64,000 nucleotides of DNA from Magicicada septendecula (GCA_034769895.1 CM068371.1:403293969-403357968), one strand, 5' to 3'. Numbered from the stretch's first letter, positions 23,926 through 39,789 are shown. The notes: a model not told the origin generated them from the sequence alone. Program-made: numbers and translations.

Positions 23926-26872
23926 ATAAGGAGGAGGAAATAATTAAGGAATTGGTAGGATATAGATTAGAAATTTTAGCATTAAGCAAAACTAAAAAAA
24001 AAGGAAGGGGTAAGATTATTATGAATGGTGATCACGTACTTATATATAGTGGAGTAGATGAAGATAAGAGAGCTGCAGCGGGGGTGGGATGCATAATTCA
24101 CAGGGATTTAGTAAGACAGATACGGAAATGGGAAGCAGTATCAGAAAGATTACTACTGGTGGAGCTGGAGAGTCAAAAGGGAAAATATTTTACAATTATA
24201 GTAGTATATGGACCAAACGAGGATGAGAAGGTGGAAGGGAAAGATAAATTCTGGAAAGAACTATCGGAAGTAACAGAGGAAGCCAAAGGGAATAAATATA
24301 TTGTCGGTGACTTTACCAGTAGAGTGGGTAAAAGAGATGAGATATATAAAAGAGTAATAGGAATATATGGAGAAGAAATGAGAAACAATAACGGTAGGAG
24401 AATGTTGGATTTCTGCTTATTACATGATCTTATTGTTACATAACACTTTTTATCAGCACAGAGATATACATAAATTCACAAGGGAACAACCAAATAGGGG
24501 AGAGAAGTCGATAATTGACTATATACTAGTTGAAAGGACCAATAGGAAAATGATAATGGACACTGGAGTCTGGAGAGGTGCAGAAATATATAGCGACCAT
24601 TATTTAGTAATGACCAAATGTAAAGAACAATTAGATAAAAAACAGATATACAACAGAGAAGGAATAATAGAATATAAATCTATCAGATCGTATAAGCTGA
24701 AAAGTAGAGATGTGATCGAGCAAAAATTACAAAAAGTAAGTGAAAATATAAGGCATGCTAATATACACCAAGGCTGGAGAATAATGAGAGATATAATTAT
24801 AGATACACCAGTGGAGGTTTGTGGTGTTACTAAAATGAATAATAAAAGAAAACAGACGGTATGGTGGACTAATGAAATAAAGGAGCAGATTAAAAGGAAG
24901 AAAAGGGAATGGAAAAAGTATACAGCTAATAGAACTGTGGATAACTATGAAGCATATAAGCAACAAAGAAAAATTGTTAAAGAATTAGTTGGAAAAGCAA
25001 AAGAGAGTGCATGGAAAGATTTTGGAGAAAAATTGGAAAGAGATAGGTGGGAAAATCAAAAGCTTTTCTTCAGAGTATTGAAATCTTTTAGAAAAGAAAA
25101 AACTGAGAATGATATATGTATATATAATGCTAATGGGAAAATACTGATAGAAAGAAACGATATAATGAATAGATGGAAAGAATACTTTCAAGGATTACTA
25201 GGTGGTAAGGAAATCAACAAAGATGATCATAAAGTCAATATTAATGAAGAAGAAGATAGAGAGGATGGTGAAGTTGTAGAAGAAAAAATAACGATGCATG
25301 AATTAGAAGTAGTGATTAAAGGACTTAAAAGTGGGAGATCACCTGGAACAGATAAAATTACAGCAGAAATGATAAAGAATATGGGGAAAAAGGGGAAAGA
25401 AATACTTTTAGAAATTATCAATAAAGCGTGGACAAGTGTAGACATACCAAGAGAATGGGAGGAAGCATTGATAGTTCCTATTTTTAAGAAAGGTAACGCA
25501 AGAGATTGTAATAATTATAGGGGTATCAATCTGTTAAATACAACTGTTAAGGTTTATGAGCAGATAATTAATAATAAATTGGTCCCAATTTTAGAAAATA
25601 GTTTGGAGGAATCGCAGAGTGGCTTTAGATCAGGGAGAGAAGTGTGCAGGATCACATTTTTACTCTGCAACAGATAGCTGAGAAGTCGATACAACAAGAT
25701 AAATTGGTATGTTTGGCTTTTATTGATCTTGAGAAGGCTTTCGATAGTGTGCCTAGAGCAAAAATATGGGAAAGTTTAAAAAATAGAGGAATAGGCCTAA
25801 GGAGTAAAATAATTAAGGTAGTACAGAGGTTATACAAAAAATAATGTTAATTATGTAATTGGTAAAAATATGAGGTCGTTAGGATTTACAACAAACTATG
25901 GATTAAGACAAGGAGGTGACTGAGTCCGACATTATTCAACTTGTATATGGACGACATTATTAAGAAGTGTTCACTGAAGGTTAAGAAAATGCATGTTGGA
26001 TACAGGAACTTGCGAAGTATAGAAGTAGCAGAAGGGGCTTTGTGGATGATGTAGTGCTAATGGCTACAAGTGAAAGGGCATTACAGGGTAATTTGAATAT
26101 ATGGAATGAAGTTTTCCAGAAAAAGGGATGAAAATAAATAAGACTAAACAAAGGTAATGGTAATGGGGGAGAAAATAATAAATATAGAGATTGGAGGAGT
26201 GAAGATAGAACAAGTCAAACAATTCAAATATCTAGGGGTTATAATCGACAGTAATGGGAAGCAAGAAGCCGCATTAAATGAAAGAATTGAAAAGGCAATA
26301 AAAGTATACTGTGCATTAAACAATAGATTTATAAATAAGAAGGAGATATCAAGAAAACGAAAATGAGTGTGTATAAAATAGTATATAGACCGGTTTTAAC
26401 ATACGGCTGTGAGACGTGGGTGCTATCCAAAAGCCAAAAAAGTAAAATCCAGGCGGCAGAAATGAAAATATCTTAGGAGAGTAGTAGGACTAACAAGGAA
26501 GAACAGAGTTAGGAATAGACAAATAAGAGAGGATCTGGAAGTGATATCGATTCTGGATTTTATTGAACAGAGACAACTGTGCTGGTGGGGACACATGCAG
26601 AGAATGGATAGTGATAGAATGGTAAAACAGGTTTGGGAGGCAAAATCAGGGGGGAGAAAGAAGAGAGGAAGACCGCGACTGACTTGGGATGGAATGGTGG
26701 GAACATTTGAGAGAAAGAGGCTTGGGCTGGAGGAAAGCGAAGACATTGTCAATGGATAGAGTAAGATGGAAAAAATTTGTATATAGAGTGTAGTTGATGT
26801 ACTTATCATATATTGATGTAACCCGACACCAATATGGTATAAGGGTATTTTGATAATAAATAAATAAATAAA
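23926..26872 (+). mobile_element. 5'-truncated APE-type LINE (RTE/Jockey-like)
   Basis: Inserted in the left LTR with a 12 bp target duplication TTTATCAAGTTA (23914-23925 and 26873-26884). The same site is empty and single at 43289-43300 in the right LTR. It starts abruptly within the endonuclease and ends in a (TAAA)n tail near 26857-26872. The tail type and the C-terminal RGRPR-TW segment suggest an RTE-like or craniofacial-development-protein-2-like element; the clade needs a tree. Confidence 0.9.
23952..26759 (+). pseudogene. LINE endonuclease-RT, broken frame
   Basis: Coding pieces in order: APE-like endonuclease (23952-24443, then 24424 onward, with IIVVYGPNEDE, IVGDFTSR and SIIDYILV...YSDHYLV), a linker, RT fingers (LKSGRSPGTDKITAEMI near 25320, VPIFKKG...NYRGINLL near 25480), FIDLEKAFDSVPR near 25725, the catalytic FVDD near 26038-26050, the thumb (VKQFKYLGVIID near 26215) and a C-terminal HMQRMD...RGRPRLTWD segment to 26759. 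At least four frameshifts separate them, and FTSR replaces the usual FN-R of the endonuclease. The copy is inactive. Confidence 0.88.
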
Positions 26873-27347
26873 TTTATCAAGTTACTATTTTAACAATTTT
26901 GTTTTATTATTAATTAATTTAAATTATAACTAATCCTTTTAGTATACATTATGTTTCTCGAACGTTATATAATCAAATCTAATATGATTACATACATTTT
27001 GCCCTTAATTACTACTGTTAACAATGTTAAATTTTACAAATTTCTGATTTTTACTATAGGCTTCTTATGGCCTAGTGCATCTGAAGTCATTACACTTTTA
27101 TTATAACAGATTCCTTTATTTTTTATAGAACTTAACTATTTTAAACACAAATACAATGAACTAATGTATAATATTTGATTATTCCTAATCATTTAAAACA
27201 TAATACAATTCTTTTTTAACATGCTATGCAAATGCCAGTCTTCAATACATGACATACATTCCTACTCACATTAATTATCATCAATAAGTATTCTGTTTTA
27301 CCCTTATATATCCTTTTTAACACAAACAAATAATTATAACTATTCCT
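26873..27347 (-). repeat. Left LTR, segment 2
   Basis: Matches 43289-43762 of the right LTR with scattered substitutions and small indels. It is interrupted after TCCT (27344-27347). Confidence 0.85.
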
Positions 27348-29067
27348 TGTAGCATGACAGATAATCCAAATCCACTAAGTAATAATTCCATTATGATCAT
27401 AAATACATTTAAATTACAAATAACTCAGAAGAACATTCAAATGAAAATAATTAAACTTCAAAGAAAAATGCCACCATAAAGGAAAAAAGTAATTAAATCA
27501 TAAAAATGCAACGAAAAAGTATCAAGAAATTAAATCCGAAGAAACTAAAATAATATCCAGATAATACCCAGGTAGGTTAGGAGCAGGTAATAAAGAAGAT
27601 ACCCCGAACCAACCAACGGACACAAAATAAAACCAACTTACCTTGGAAAACCCAAGAAGAAAGAAGAGAAGAAAAGAAGATATAGGATGGGAGGACTACG
27701 AGGAATACCCATGATAAACCTATTAATAACAATGATAAACCCCGAACCAAATTTTAATGTCACCCAAAGAAAGTATAACACCCCAAAACCTCATAGAAAT
27801 GTAAATTAATTATAAAACAAAAGTATTTAGTAGTGTGAATAGAAGTGCACCACCTAAAGCTATTATATAATAAAATAAACAAATCTTCACAGTCCATTAT
27901 AACTAAAAGTTTGGTCTTAGAATATTGTAGAACTCAAATATAAGTCAGACCCAACAGTGTATGTGAACCAGTGCAAGTGATTTTAAAATAATAAACTTCA
28001 AGTAAAGGTGTAACTGTGCTATTAAATAACTTTTATATTTTATATAAATACAGAGATAACATGTCATGAAATATTGTTGTGAAAATATTTCTAATGTTTC
28101 ATAGAAGAGGCCACTTTTTATCAAAAAACATTCTTAGGAATGTAAATGATAAAGAGAGCAGGTGGGGGAATAATTACTGTGACAGGGGATTAAATTATAA
28201 TACACCATATAAACAGAAAGGACTGCAATTAACTTAAGTTTAACAAAAATTAAAAATTTTAAATGGCTAATTATGTTTGTCTTTAAAGCCAATGAACTCC
28301 ACATTTCAGAGTGGCAATAGAATAAGAATTATTATTGATATAAGAATGTTTATGAATATAACTGTGTTCATACAGCCTAAAATGTTTCTGTATGTATACT
28401 ATACCAGTTTATAAAATGTTTGTTATGTATCTTTAAAAATAGTTCAAACTAAAATGTCTAACTTTAAAGAGTAGAAATTAATTTTCAATATTGTTTTTGT
28501 AATATGAGCATGAATACATTGCTACATGTACGAATAGTTATATAAGGAAATTTTATTTAATATTGTGTTAACTTTAGAAAGTCAGAGGGGGTATAGAAAT
28601 AACATTATTTGAAAAACAGTATATGTAAAATAATAAAATCTAGGCCAAAATAAGGAATTCCAAATAACATTATAATTGAGTAAGGAAGTTTAATAAACCA
28701 AGTAAACTAATGAGATTTATATAAGGTGAATCAATCACCAACTACTATAACTGAAACTATACTTTAAAAGAATAATATAAAAAGATGTATAAAATTATTA
28801 AAAAATTTCAAAATGTAATACCTAACTATTTCAGAGGAGGAATAGTAAATTCATGAATTATAACTAAAAGAATGATCAATTGATAAATTTATAAGATATT
28901 AAGGAAAGATAAAGAGTTATATCAATGTGAAATTTATTATAATCATATTTATAACACCTAAGATGGCTAGAATTTTGGACAAGGACAGGAAACAGATATT
29001 GAGCCTATATTTCCAAAATGACAGAAATAAAGCAATTTTAACAAAAAAGTTTATAAAAATGGACTAT

Positions 29068-30297
<1,230 letters not shown>

Positions 30298-32120
30298 AAA
30301 CCCCCTCAATGAAAGATTTTATGCCGAAGCATAAAGACTTTCATTGACACATTCATACTTCCTAAAGGGATCTGCTAGGATATGTCGCCACAACCCCTTA
30401 CTATTTATATGAAAAGAAATACAATAACTCACCCGTGGTCCGATGATGATGACAGTACCTGCATGACCTTACTGGACTTCTCCTACGAGACCCCAACACC
30501 ATATTGCCAATCAGGCACGTAACGCTCCTGTTCTGACGCGTTGGCCAGCTCAGGATCGCCGTCACAACATCACCAAACACTGAAACAACAAATCAAAAAT
30601 ATTAAAATAGTGGCTTGGTATATTACTATATCCCTAACTGATCTATTTCCCCTTAGCTATGTGCTGGTTTGTGTTAAGAAGCACTGGGTTTGCTTCAACT
30701 CAACAAGAATTATATAGAAGTGCCATTCTCTTATACTAATACATAATATATATTACATAATACATAATAATACACTCATCATTATATTAAAATAGTAATA
30801 CGGTTAATACAGTAAAATAACCAATTCACATTTAAGCTTGATTAAAATTTCTTTAAATTTGCGTATCAAATTATAAAACTTACAATTTCAATTAATTAAT
30901 TAATCAATTAATTAATTAATTAATTCTTTTAATTATTAAACTTTTATTAATTAGCCATCAATTATTGATCATTTACTACCATTTAATTCTTCACAATTTC
31001 AAATTTATTATTAACATTCATATTACATTATTATTATCTCATTTCTTATTACCTCTCTACTCTGAATTTTCTACCTAACCTTTCACATTTTTATCATTAG
31101 TCTGGGTGACTCCTGTATTCACTATGATTTGACTTATTATATAGGCGCTAACATTTATAATCTTACTCACCTTTCTTCTAATTAACAACCAAATTTACCT
31201 ATCATGACACCAATTTCTCAATTATAAACACCTTCACTTATTCCATTTAAATCCTATGGCACCGCTCGTCTTTGTACTAAAATGTGTGTTCCCTACCTGG
31301 CTATATACATTCATAATTTTTTGCCCTTCCAATATATCGGCAAACACTCCCTTAAACTACGCTATTACCTGCCACAACGCTATACTTTGGCCACTCCTTA
31401 TCACCTCACCCCCACTACAAAATATCATCATCAACAAATATATATTTAACCTTTACTTTACTCACCTCTCTACATATAATCACTACTACTGTGTCCCTAA
31501 AATATCTAATACTCTCTTTATGTATTATTTTCTTCAAAATTCTTATCTATCTAACTCCCATCAACTTTAATTTACTAACTCACATGCCTTTATTTATTAC
31601 ACCCAGGCTCTATCCCCTTTTAAACACTTTACATTTCTGTAATCATTGACAATTGCATTAGAAAATTCATCTCTCACCTACTAATAACAATACATCTCAA
31701 TATTCAAATATATATGCTTTATCATTTATTATTCATTGGAAATTTTCTTCATTACAAATTAATAAGTTAACTTCATTACCAAACTTTCTTTTGTACCACA
31801 TTAATTAAGTGATTAATCTTCAATTATTTAATTTAATTAATTAAACTTTCATTATTCATCCTTTGTTTAATCAAAACAAAAACATGTTAACTGTTAATTA
31901 TTAAAACCATTAACTATAATTTACTGTTACATACCTGGTGTACATAAAATTTACCTGTAGTACACAACATCAAAAAGACATAAATACATTGACATTAATA
32001 CACAAAAAAAAAATACACAATCCAACTTGTTATTTTATCATTGATCAAAATCAGTTCATATGCAGTCCATTTCAAAATCACTGTTCACATATATTAAATG
32101 TTCATACACAATAAAACAAT
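30298..32120 (-). other. Non-coding 3' half of the non-autonomous element
   Basis: 1.8 kb of AT-rich sequence where pol would be expected. It includes a polypurine tract at 30298-30307 (sense) and an (AATT)n-like tract at 30890-30925. No protein domain in any frame. Confidence 0.6.
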
Positions 32121-32405
32121 CTATCCTCCATCATTGAATAACAGTCGAATCTTAGGTCTATACAACTTATTTTTTATTAAAGAAATGATATTATTCTTAT
32201 TATCAATATAATATTTGTTTACATTTTTATATTTTTCCACTATCTTGTTCGTATTAATAGGTGTATTCCATATTAATTTAGCATATACCATGTCACGATC
32301 AGGTATGGTTCTGTCTACCTCAGTATTATCTGTTATAATCATGTTAGTCATATAGTCATTATTATTGTCATCATAATTTTCTACTACTACACCCTTTACT
32401 TCCAA
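32121..32405 (-). pseudogene. Unrecognised acidic ORF in non-autonomous element
   Basis: 94 codons, rich in Asp, Asn and Ile, with a more globular C-terminal half (WNTPINTNKIVEKYKNVNKY). The sequence upstream to 32704 also reads as plausible coding in shifted frames, with a Cys/Trp-rich stretch and an ERERKRVIEIFKVSRKY-like helix. This may be the decayed continuation of the Gag-like frame. It matches no family I recognise. Confidence 0.4.
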
Positions 32406-32704
32406 GGTAAGTAACTGATATCATTATTATCATCATCTACTATTATTGATATCTCAATTTCACTATAAGATAAGTATTCACTATAATCATCCACCATCTC
32501 TACTCCTAACCTTTCTACAAATTCTCTATACTTTCTACTTACTTTAAAAATCTCTATTACTCTCTTTCTCTCTCTCTCAATATATTTCTTACCATAACAC
32601 CAAGTTACACTCTCTCTCTCTCCAAATATGGAGGGGTCACTAACTCATAATTACTGCACCACCTATTAGGTACACAAAAACACCAGGGAACTCTATTTGT
32701 AGAC

Positions 32705-33472
32705 CTATCGTCTCCCAAATATAAATCTAAGGAACTCAGCGTCCTTGCTAAAAATACGTGAAGACTTTTCTTCACCCCCTACTACAACATCAAAGGAAAA
32801 TTCTACCCCCTGCATCCCTTTTACAAATATACTTTCTCTCAGCTCTCTCTCTGACTCAACACACACAAACATCTCATTATCACTCCCAATATTCTCATCA
32901 TCATTTTCTAACACCATATTCTTAATTATATCATCATTACTACCTGTAAACTCATTATTCAAATTATCATTGTTACTCACCTTATTAATTAGCACTTTGT
33001 TTTTCGTCGTATTTTCACTGTTACTTACTTTCTGATTCTTTATTTGAAGTAATCTCTCGTCTAACCTTTTAATCACTTCGTCACATTGTTTATCAAAATT
33101 ATCATTACGTTTTTTAATTTCAGTCTTTAATTCATCAAACTTTACATCAAAACTATTTCTGATTTCATTTTTCTGCTCGTTAAATTTTTTATCAAAATTA
33201 TCAAATTTGTCATTCAAGTTAGTATATTTAACATTAAAATCACTTTTTTGCTCATCTAACTTTATATTAAAATTATCAAATTTTGTTAATAATAACTGCA
33301 TCATTGCAGCTGTATCATCCGCTTTATTTTCGTCTTGAGTTGAGATGGGTGTTAATGGAACTGGATTTAATTCAGTGTCTCTGGTTTCACTGATCTGACT
33401 AATTGGGTTCAATTTAACGTCCATCTCACTCGTAACTGTTTCGTCTACATTATCACTTTCACCAGTATTCAT
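32705..33472 (-). CDS. Gag-like coiled-coil protein of non-autonomous LTR element
   Basis: 255 codons starting about 170 bases after the primer-binding site. Residues about 60-150 are a heptad coiled coil built on repeated KFD-FDKKF/DELK units; the N-terminus is acidic and Thr/Ser-rich. After about residue 180 there is a short globular stretch (VEFSFDVVVGGEE). It resembles in layout the coiled-coil N-terminal part of the other two Gag proteins here, but no capsid or zinc knuckle is visible. Position and layout suggest a Gag; the function is inferred. Confidence 0.6.
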   Translation of the reverse strand: MNTGESDNVDETVTSEMDVKLNPISQISETRDTELNPVPLTPISTQDENKADDTAAMMQLLLTKFDNFNIKLDEQKSDFNVKYTNLNDKFDNFDKKFNEQKNEIRNSFDVKFDELKTEIKKRNDNFDKQCDEVIKRLDERLLQIKNQKVSNSENTTKNKVLINKVSNNDNLNNEFTGSNDDIIKNMVLENDDENIGSDNEMFVCVESERELRESIFVKGMQGVEFSFDVVVGGEEKSSRIFSKDAEFLRFIFGRR

Positions 33473-33621
33473 TTTGCTTATTATATGTCTAACACATATA
33501 GGTCTATAACGTAACTTAACCCTACCTTTAGCACGTGTTTACGTACTTTCCCAATTATCTCAGGTAAATTATTCCGTTTCTCTAGTATGTATACTCTACA
33601 TAAAATTAGGTCTTATGTAGA

Positions 33622-33643
33622 GTCCCTGTTCGCGAAAGCCATC
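33622..33643 (-). other. Primer-binding site, tRNA-Lys3-like
   Basis: Sense TGGCTTTCGCGAACAGGGAC begins two bases after the 5' LTR end. The last 11 bases (CGAACAGGGAC) equal the T-arm part of the well-known Lys3 primer site, while the acceptor part differs by a few bases. Confidence 0.6.
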
Positions 33644-34826
<1,183 letters not shown>

Positions 34827-34830
34827 CTAT

Positions 34831-36206
34831 TGTATGTCAAATTAAACAGAAGGAGTTGAAGATACCAATTATGTAATTACAAGTTCACGAAGGTAATCAA
34901 TAACCAAAAAGTATTCTGAATATAATGTGTTTTATAATCACATGGAGAGGAAGTGAAATTTATTTGAAACAATACTTTTCTAATATTAACTTGGCAAGAT
35001 ATTTGAGGAGACGAAGGAAGTAAAATAGTTCTTAATTAACATTCGAAGCGAACGGTTGATTTTAGCTCGCGCTAAGAACATGTATAGTGTATATTTTAAT
35101 GGCGTATAAAGATTTAGCCTAAAATCAGTGAACAATCGAGAGTTACCGAAATTGGTATATTAAACATAAAATCAGTGAACAACACCACCACAAACAGTGA
35201 AAACAAACAATACTTAACCGAATATAAGTGGAATTAACCCATAAAACTATCAAACTTTAATAATTCACATTACAACGAACTTCACGATTTTTCGACACAC
35301 ACAGACAAAAGTGAACACACCAAAATATAAAACATTTAAAGCTAGTGAACACAGAACATTTTACCAGGACACCTCTAACAACACAATAGACATTATTCAA
35401 TATTACGGAGATCATAAAGCAGTTGTGAAGGCAATTTTATTGTCAGAAAATCCAGCGACGCCATTTCTGTTATACTGCAGTAGTGAAGTCGCCGCCATGA
35501 TAGTTCCGTGATGCAAAGCGCCTACATTGAATAATTTCATCCAGTCACCATTGGGTATAAAATTGTGCATTATAAACATTATATCTTATTATCAAATTGT
35601 GTATTTATTAATTATTAAGTTATTTTGTTAATGTTATACTTTCTATGCTTGCCCCTTCTCTGACTATTATAATTATAACCGTTAAAAGAACCATTCGAAA
35701 ATATTCATATAATATAACCTGTATTGAGAATCAATTATCCCTGTGAAAGAGTCGAACTTTATATCAATATCGAGTTTAAATTGATATTTTCAGAATAATT
35801 GTCAATAAATCAAAATAATTCAATTATCTGGTTTCAAATTTATTTCACAAGTTAATATAAGAGTTTCCATTAACTACAGGACTTACTGGAAGACGACCAT
35901 TACTAAAGGAGAGTGATATACTGGAGCACAGAAGAAAATCGCCAATCGATTAGTGAAGTGAGACAATCTGATTAACTCCAGATTTATTTACAGTTAACCA
36001 GAAGTGAATAAATTGACATAAATAAATTACAGAATTTTAAATTTTCGACGCAAACACATAACAAGAATTATTTATTAATTATTTAAACAATAAACAAACA
36101 AACAAATTTTTTTTTTAATTTTTTAAAAATTAAATTACAATTTTTTTTTAATTTTTGTACAGTATAGAAATATTTATTTGTAACAGCATATACAGGTCTG
36201 GTTACA
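34831..36206. other. Right part of the unclassified TG...CA insertion
   Basis: About 1.4 kb, AT-rich, with A/T homopolymer runs near 36100-36160. One 66-codon frame (35311-35511 +) has no recognisable domain. Confidence 0.5.
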
Positions 36207-36842
36207 TCCTTAACTATTATTTCTTATTCTAAAACATTAACATTAATTCTACCTATCTCATAGGCCTAGTAGGTTTTAGTTTTTTACCCTATACTTTATT
36301 ATTATTTTTTTCTTTTCTCATTAAGTATTCTTTTTAATTCACTTCACACTTTGTTTCTACTACTGATTTTCAGTTAGTATCACTTTCTTGGTTTTTATTC
36401 ACTGGGGACTATTCACTCAACTCACCTTACCAATAAAATTGCATGTTTATTATATAATGGTTTTATTCCCTTTGTATTCTAATAACAATATTCCTTATCA
36501 TTACACAAATTACATTTATCTACTTATAGTTGTACATGAAACTACTTATTTTTATATCTACAGTTCTGTACTTCCATTATTATATTTATTATTATTGGGA
36601 AAGGGGTTGTGTTAATGTCATAATGTTATTCATCTTTATCTTTCACACTGCCAATGAATTGGGTTTTGTCACCGTCTTAGTCCTTGTCTAGTTTCTATGT
36701 CAGTATTGTGCTACATTCTAATACTCCTATTCATTAATTCTTTGATACATTGATTTTCTTCATTCCATCAATGTTGTAACTTCTTTTTCTTTTAACTGGT
36801 AAATGCTTCTTTTATAGATGGGCTACTTTATGTAATGTTATA
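36207..36842 (-). repeat. Left LTR, segment 3 (sense start of 3' LTR)
   Basis: Matches 43759-44395 almost base for base. The sense LTR start TATAACATTAC at 36842 is preceded by a purine-rich tract GGGGAGGCAGTA, a plausible polypurine primer. Confidence 0.85.
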
Positions 36843-37663
36843 TACTGCCTCCCCATCAAAATTGATCATTTCTGAAAAGACTATGATAGTTTTTTGATGA
36901 AATTATCAGTTGAATTGTTTTTGTTCTGCCTCATATTATTTATTCAAGTTTAGCTTCTGCTTCATAATTCTTATGTCTTCTATTCTATTTTTTATTAACG
37001 TGTTATCTTTGATCTGATATAATATTCTCTCAACTGGTGTGTTATCCTTATAATATTTAATCTCCCTAACTATCCCTAATATCATAGTTGGTCCGGATTC
37101 GGAGGGGCTCTCTTGGCTACCATTACTCCGCCGTCCACACTATTACTGAGATCAGAGGAACATCATCTCTGCTCAGACAAATGATTGGTGGAATTTTTCC
37201 ACAAACAATCGGTATATCTGAAACTTTAAAAGTAGTCAACTTGTCACCAAAAAAAAAAAAATACTCTTTGGATAATTCACCCTGTTGTTGCTCAGATCTG
37301 ATTGTTTTTTCCTTCTTATTTGTTCACTCTATTGTCCTTTAGCTATATTTGAAGCAATTCTGTTGACAGATACTATTCGTACATCTACTTACTCCCTCTT
37401 TTTTTTCTTTGATTAATCTCATTCTTTATGAACTCTACCTACTAGTTTTTCCAAATTGTAATTATTCTGATGGTTCTATTTTCATCTTTATTTTTGTTTA
37501 CTTATTCCCATTTAATTATGTAGTTCTTTATTGAATTCCCTTGTTACTCTGCGCTGTATTATTCTATTCTTTTCTTTTTTTACTATTTTTCCATTGGAAC
37601 ATTATTCAGTTACTTGAGTCCGTCTTTTTAGTCATTTTGTTCTAGTCAGTTAGTTATGAATGG
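36843..37663 (-). other. 3' internal non-coding part of Gypsy-like element
   Basis: 0.8 kb between the integrase stop and the polypurine tract. Short open frames only; no env-like protein recognised. Confidence 0.5.
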
Positions 37664-38032
37664 TTAATGTATTTCTTCATGATATTTCTTTATAGATGCC
37701 TGGTTATACGTTCCCTTAATCTTCTTTGTGATAGGGTTCATGATTTCGTATATGTTATTGGCATTATCTTTTGTTATCAGATAAGGTCCTGTATATAATA
37801 ACAATTTTTTCGTTATTCCCTCTATAGTACTGGGTAGCTCTCTATTTCTTATTAACACCTTTTCTCCTACCTGGTATTTAATTGCTTTTGGCTGGTTCTT
37901 TAGGTACTTCTTTTTCTGTTGTTCTGCCTTCTCCATTATTCTGTTGTAGAATTTGATACTCTCAAATTGATAATCTGGGTTAGTGGGGAAATTGATGATA
38001 TCCTGGATTTCTCTAGGTGGAGGTTTTATCAC
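37664..38032 (-). pseudogene. Integrase C-terminal region
   Basis: 122 codons with YQVGEKVLIRN...GPYLITK and an NNIYEIMNP strand, the usual SH3-like C-terminal DNA-binding domain of Ty3/Gypsy integrases. It is separated from the catalytic core by about 170 bases in another frame, so the integrase is broken. Confidence 0.75.
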
Positions 38033-38207
38033 TGTATAAGGTGTATTTTATATGGAATGATGGTATGATATATTAAGAAATTCCTCAGTAGATAACAAGT
38101 ATTCATGCCACCTCCTTTGTTGATCATGACAGTAAGTTCTGACTATTCGGCCAACCTCTCTCAACACTCTCTCAGCCGGGTTGCTGCTGGGGTGGTAAAC
38201 TGATGTT

Positions 38208-38453
38208 TTATGTTTTGATTCCATGTCCTAAAAGATTATCCCTCCATTTCCTTCCCTTAAACTGTCTACCATGGTCTGTAATGATGGATGTGGGTTTACC
38301 TACCTCTGGTACATAGTGTCCTATGACTATCTCCAGTATTTTCTTGGTAGTGGCTCTGCTGATGGCATAAAGTTTGGTATGTTTGGTGAAGTGGTCGAAT
38401 ATAATAATAATGAATTTATATCTGTCTTCCTCCACTACGTGGGAACAGTCCAC
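38208..38453 (-). pseudogene. Integrase catalytic core fragment
   Basis: Contains FIIIIFDHFTKHTKLY (first catalytic Asp) and PTSIITDHGRQFKG (second catalytic Asp). The part with the catalytic Glu is disrupted. It overlaps the end of the upstream frame (38416-39789) in a different phase, so a frameshift separates it from the HHCC finger. Confidence 0.8.
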
Positions 38454-39789
38454 AGATGTCTAGGAATACCTTTTCCAGCTTATGGTTGGATGTTATGGGT
38501 ATCATAACTCCCTCCTTTCTCTCGTTGTTACTTTTAACCAGTTGGCAGATGTGACATGTTTGGATGAATTTTTGTACCTTTCTGTTAATATTTTTTATGT
38601 ATACCTGTTCTTCCAGGGCTTTAACTATTTTCATGGCTTCCATGTGGCCATATCTTATATGATAATCTAAAATCAATTTGTTTTCCACAGCTGGTGGAAT
38701 TACTAGCTTCCAGTTTTCTTGATTAGTGGTAGTTTTAATAAATAAAATATCATCATGCACACAATAATATTTTGTAATTGTTTCATCTGCATTCTGCACT
38801 CTTTGTCGAATGTTCATTAATTTGGAGTCTATTTTTTGGTGTTGTTTAATTTCATTCGTGATGGTTTCCAAATCTTTTCTACTTTTCATAATATTATACA
38901 CTTTAGCTATTTGTTCTTTTTCTCCATCGAATGTTTGATTTTGTATGTTGATTCGGGACAAGACATCAGCTGCTACGTTCTTCCTTCCTGGTATATATTC
39001 CCAAGTAATGTGATATTCTTGCAATGCAAGGACCCATCTAGTTAATCTGCCATGGCTTAGCTTACATCGTTTTAGGAATGAGATGGATTTGTGATCACTC
39101 CTGACCGTCACTGGGTATCCAAGTATATAGGTTCTGAACTTATTGCATGCAAATACCACACTTAGCAACTCCTTTAGAGTGAGGTTATAGTTGCGTTCGC
39201 AGCTGTTCAGTACCATGCTGGCGAAGCTAACAACCATGTGATATCCTTCTTCATCTTCTTGATACAAAGTGGCTCCTAAGCTTACATTACTTGCATCACA
39301 ATTTAGGTAGAAGGGTTTATTAAAGTCTGGGTGATTCAGCATAACTGTTTCTAAAAATTTTTCTTTTGTAAGTTGTAGAACTTCATCTTGTTCCGGTCCC
39401 CATGACCATTTGTCCTTTGATGATAGCTGTTTTTTTAAAACGGGTTCTTTAAAATTAATTTCACACTGGTAACCCTTGACTTTACCAGGGGCGTTGGAAA
39501 AAATGTGTTTATATTTGTTGTAGATGTCAATTAATTTTTCTGCTTGCACCTCACTTACTTGTTGACCCGTTTTTTCTCTCTGGAATGCTTGTATTTCTTC
39601 CAACTTACTATGCCATAGTTCTTGATTGTCGTCCTCATATTGGATTACCTCTGGTAGCGTACTGTTTTTACAAAAATAGTTCTTCATGACATGGCAGCTG
39701 GCACTGACTGAAGGGGCTCTGTTGGCATCCACTAATTCCACTGTCCACACTCCCTCTTCTGACGTTAGGGAAACTATTCCTCTGCTCAA
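38416..39789 (-). pseudogene. Pol remnant: RNase H and integrase finger, RT core deleted
   Basis: 457 codons. The N-terminal part reads like the protease-RT linker, up to APGKVKGYQCEINFKEPV. It then jumps within a few residues to KDKWSWGPEQDEVL, a connection-domain motif that normally lies about 250 residues later. RNase H follows (LNCDASNVSLGATLYQ, then VRSDHKSISFL, then NVAADVLSRI), and the HHCC integrase finger (H-RYGH...C-IC). The deletion is in frame and removes the whole RT fingers and palm, including the YxDD box. Confidence 0.85.

Noticed and set aside
35311-35511. 66-codon frame as an active gene
   Set aside because: Inside the unclassified insertion, no domain and no flanking signals.
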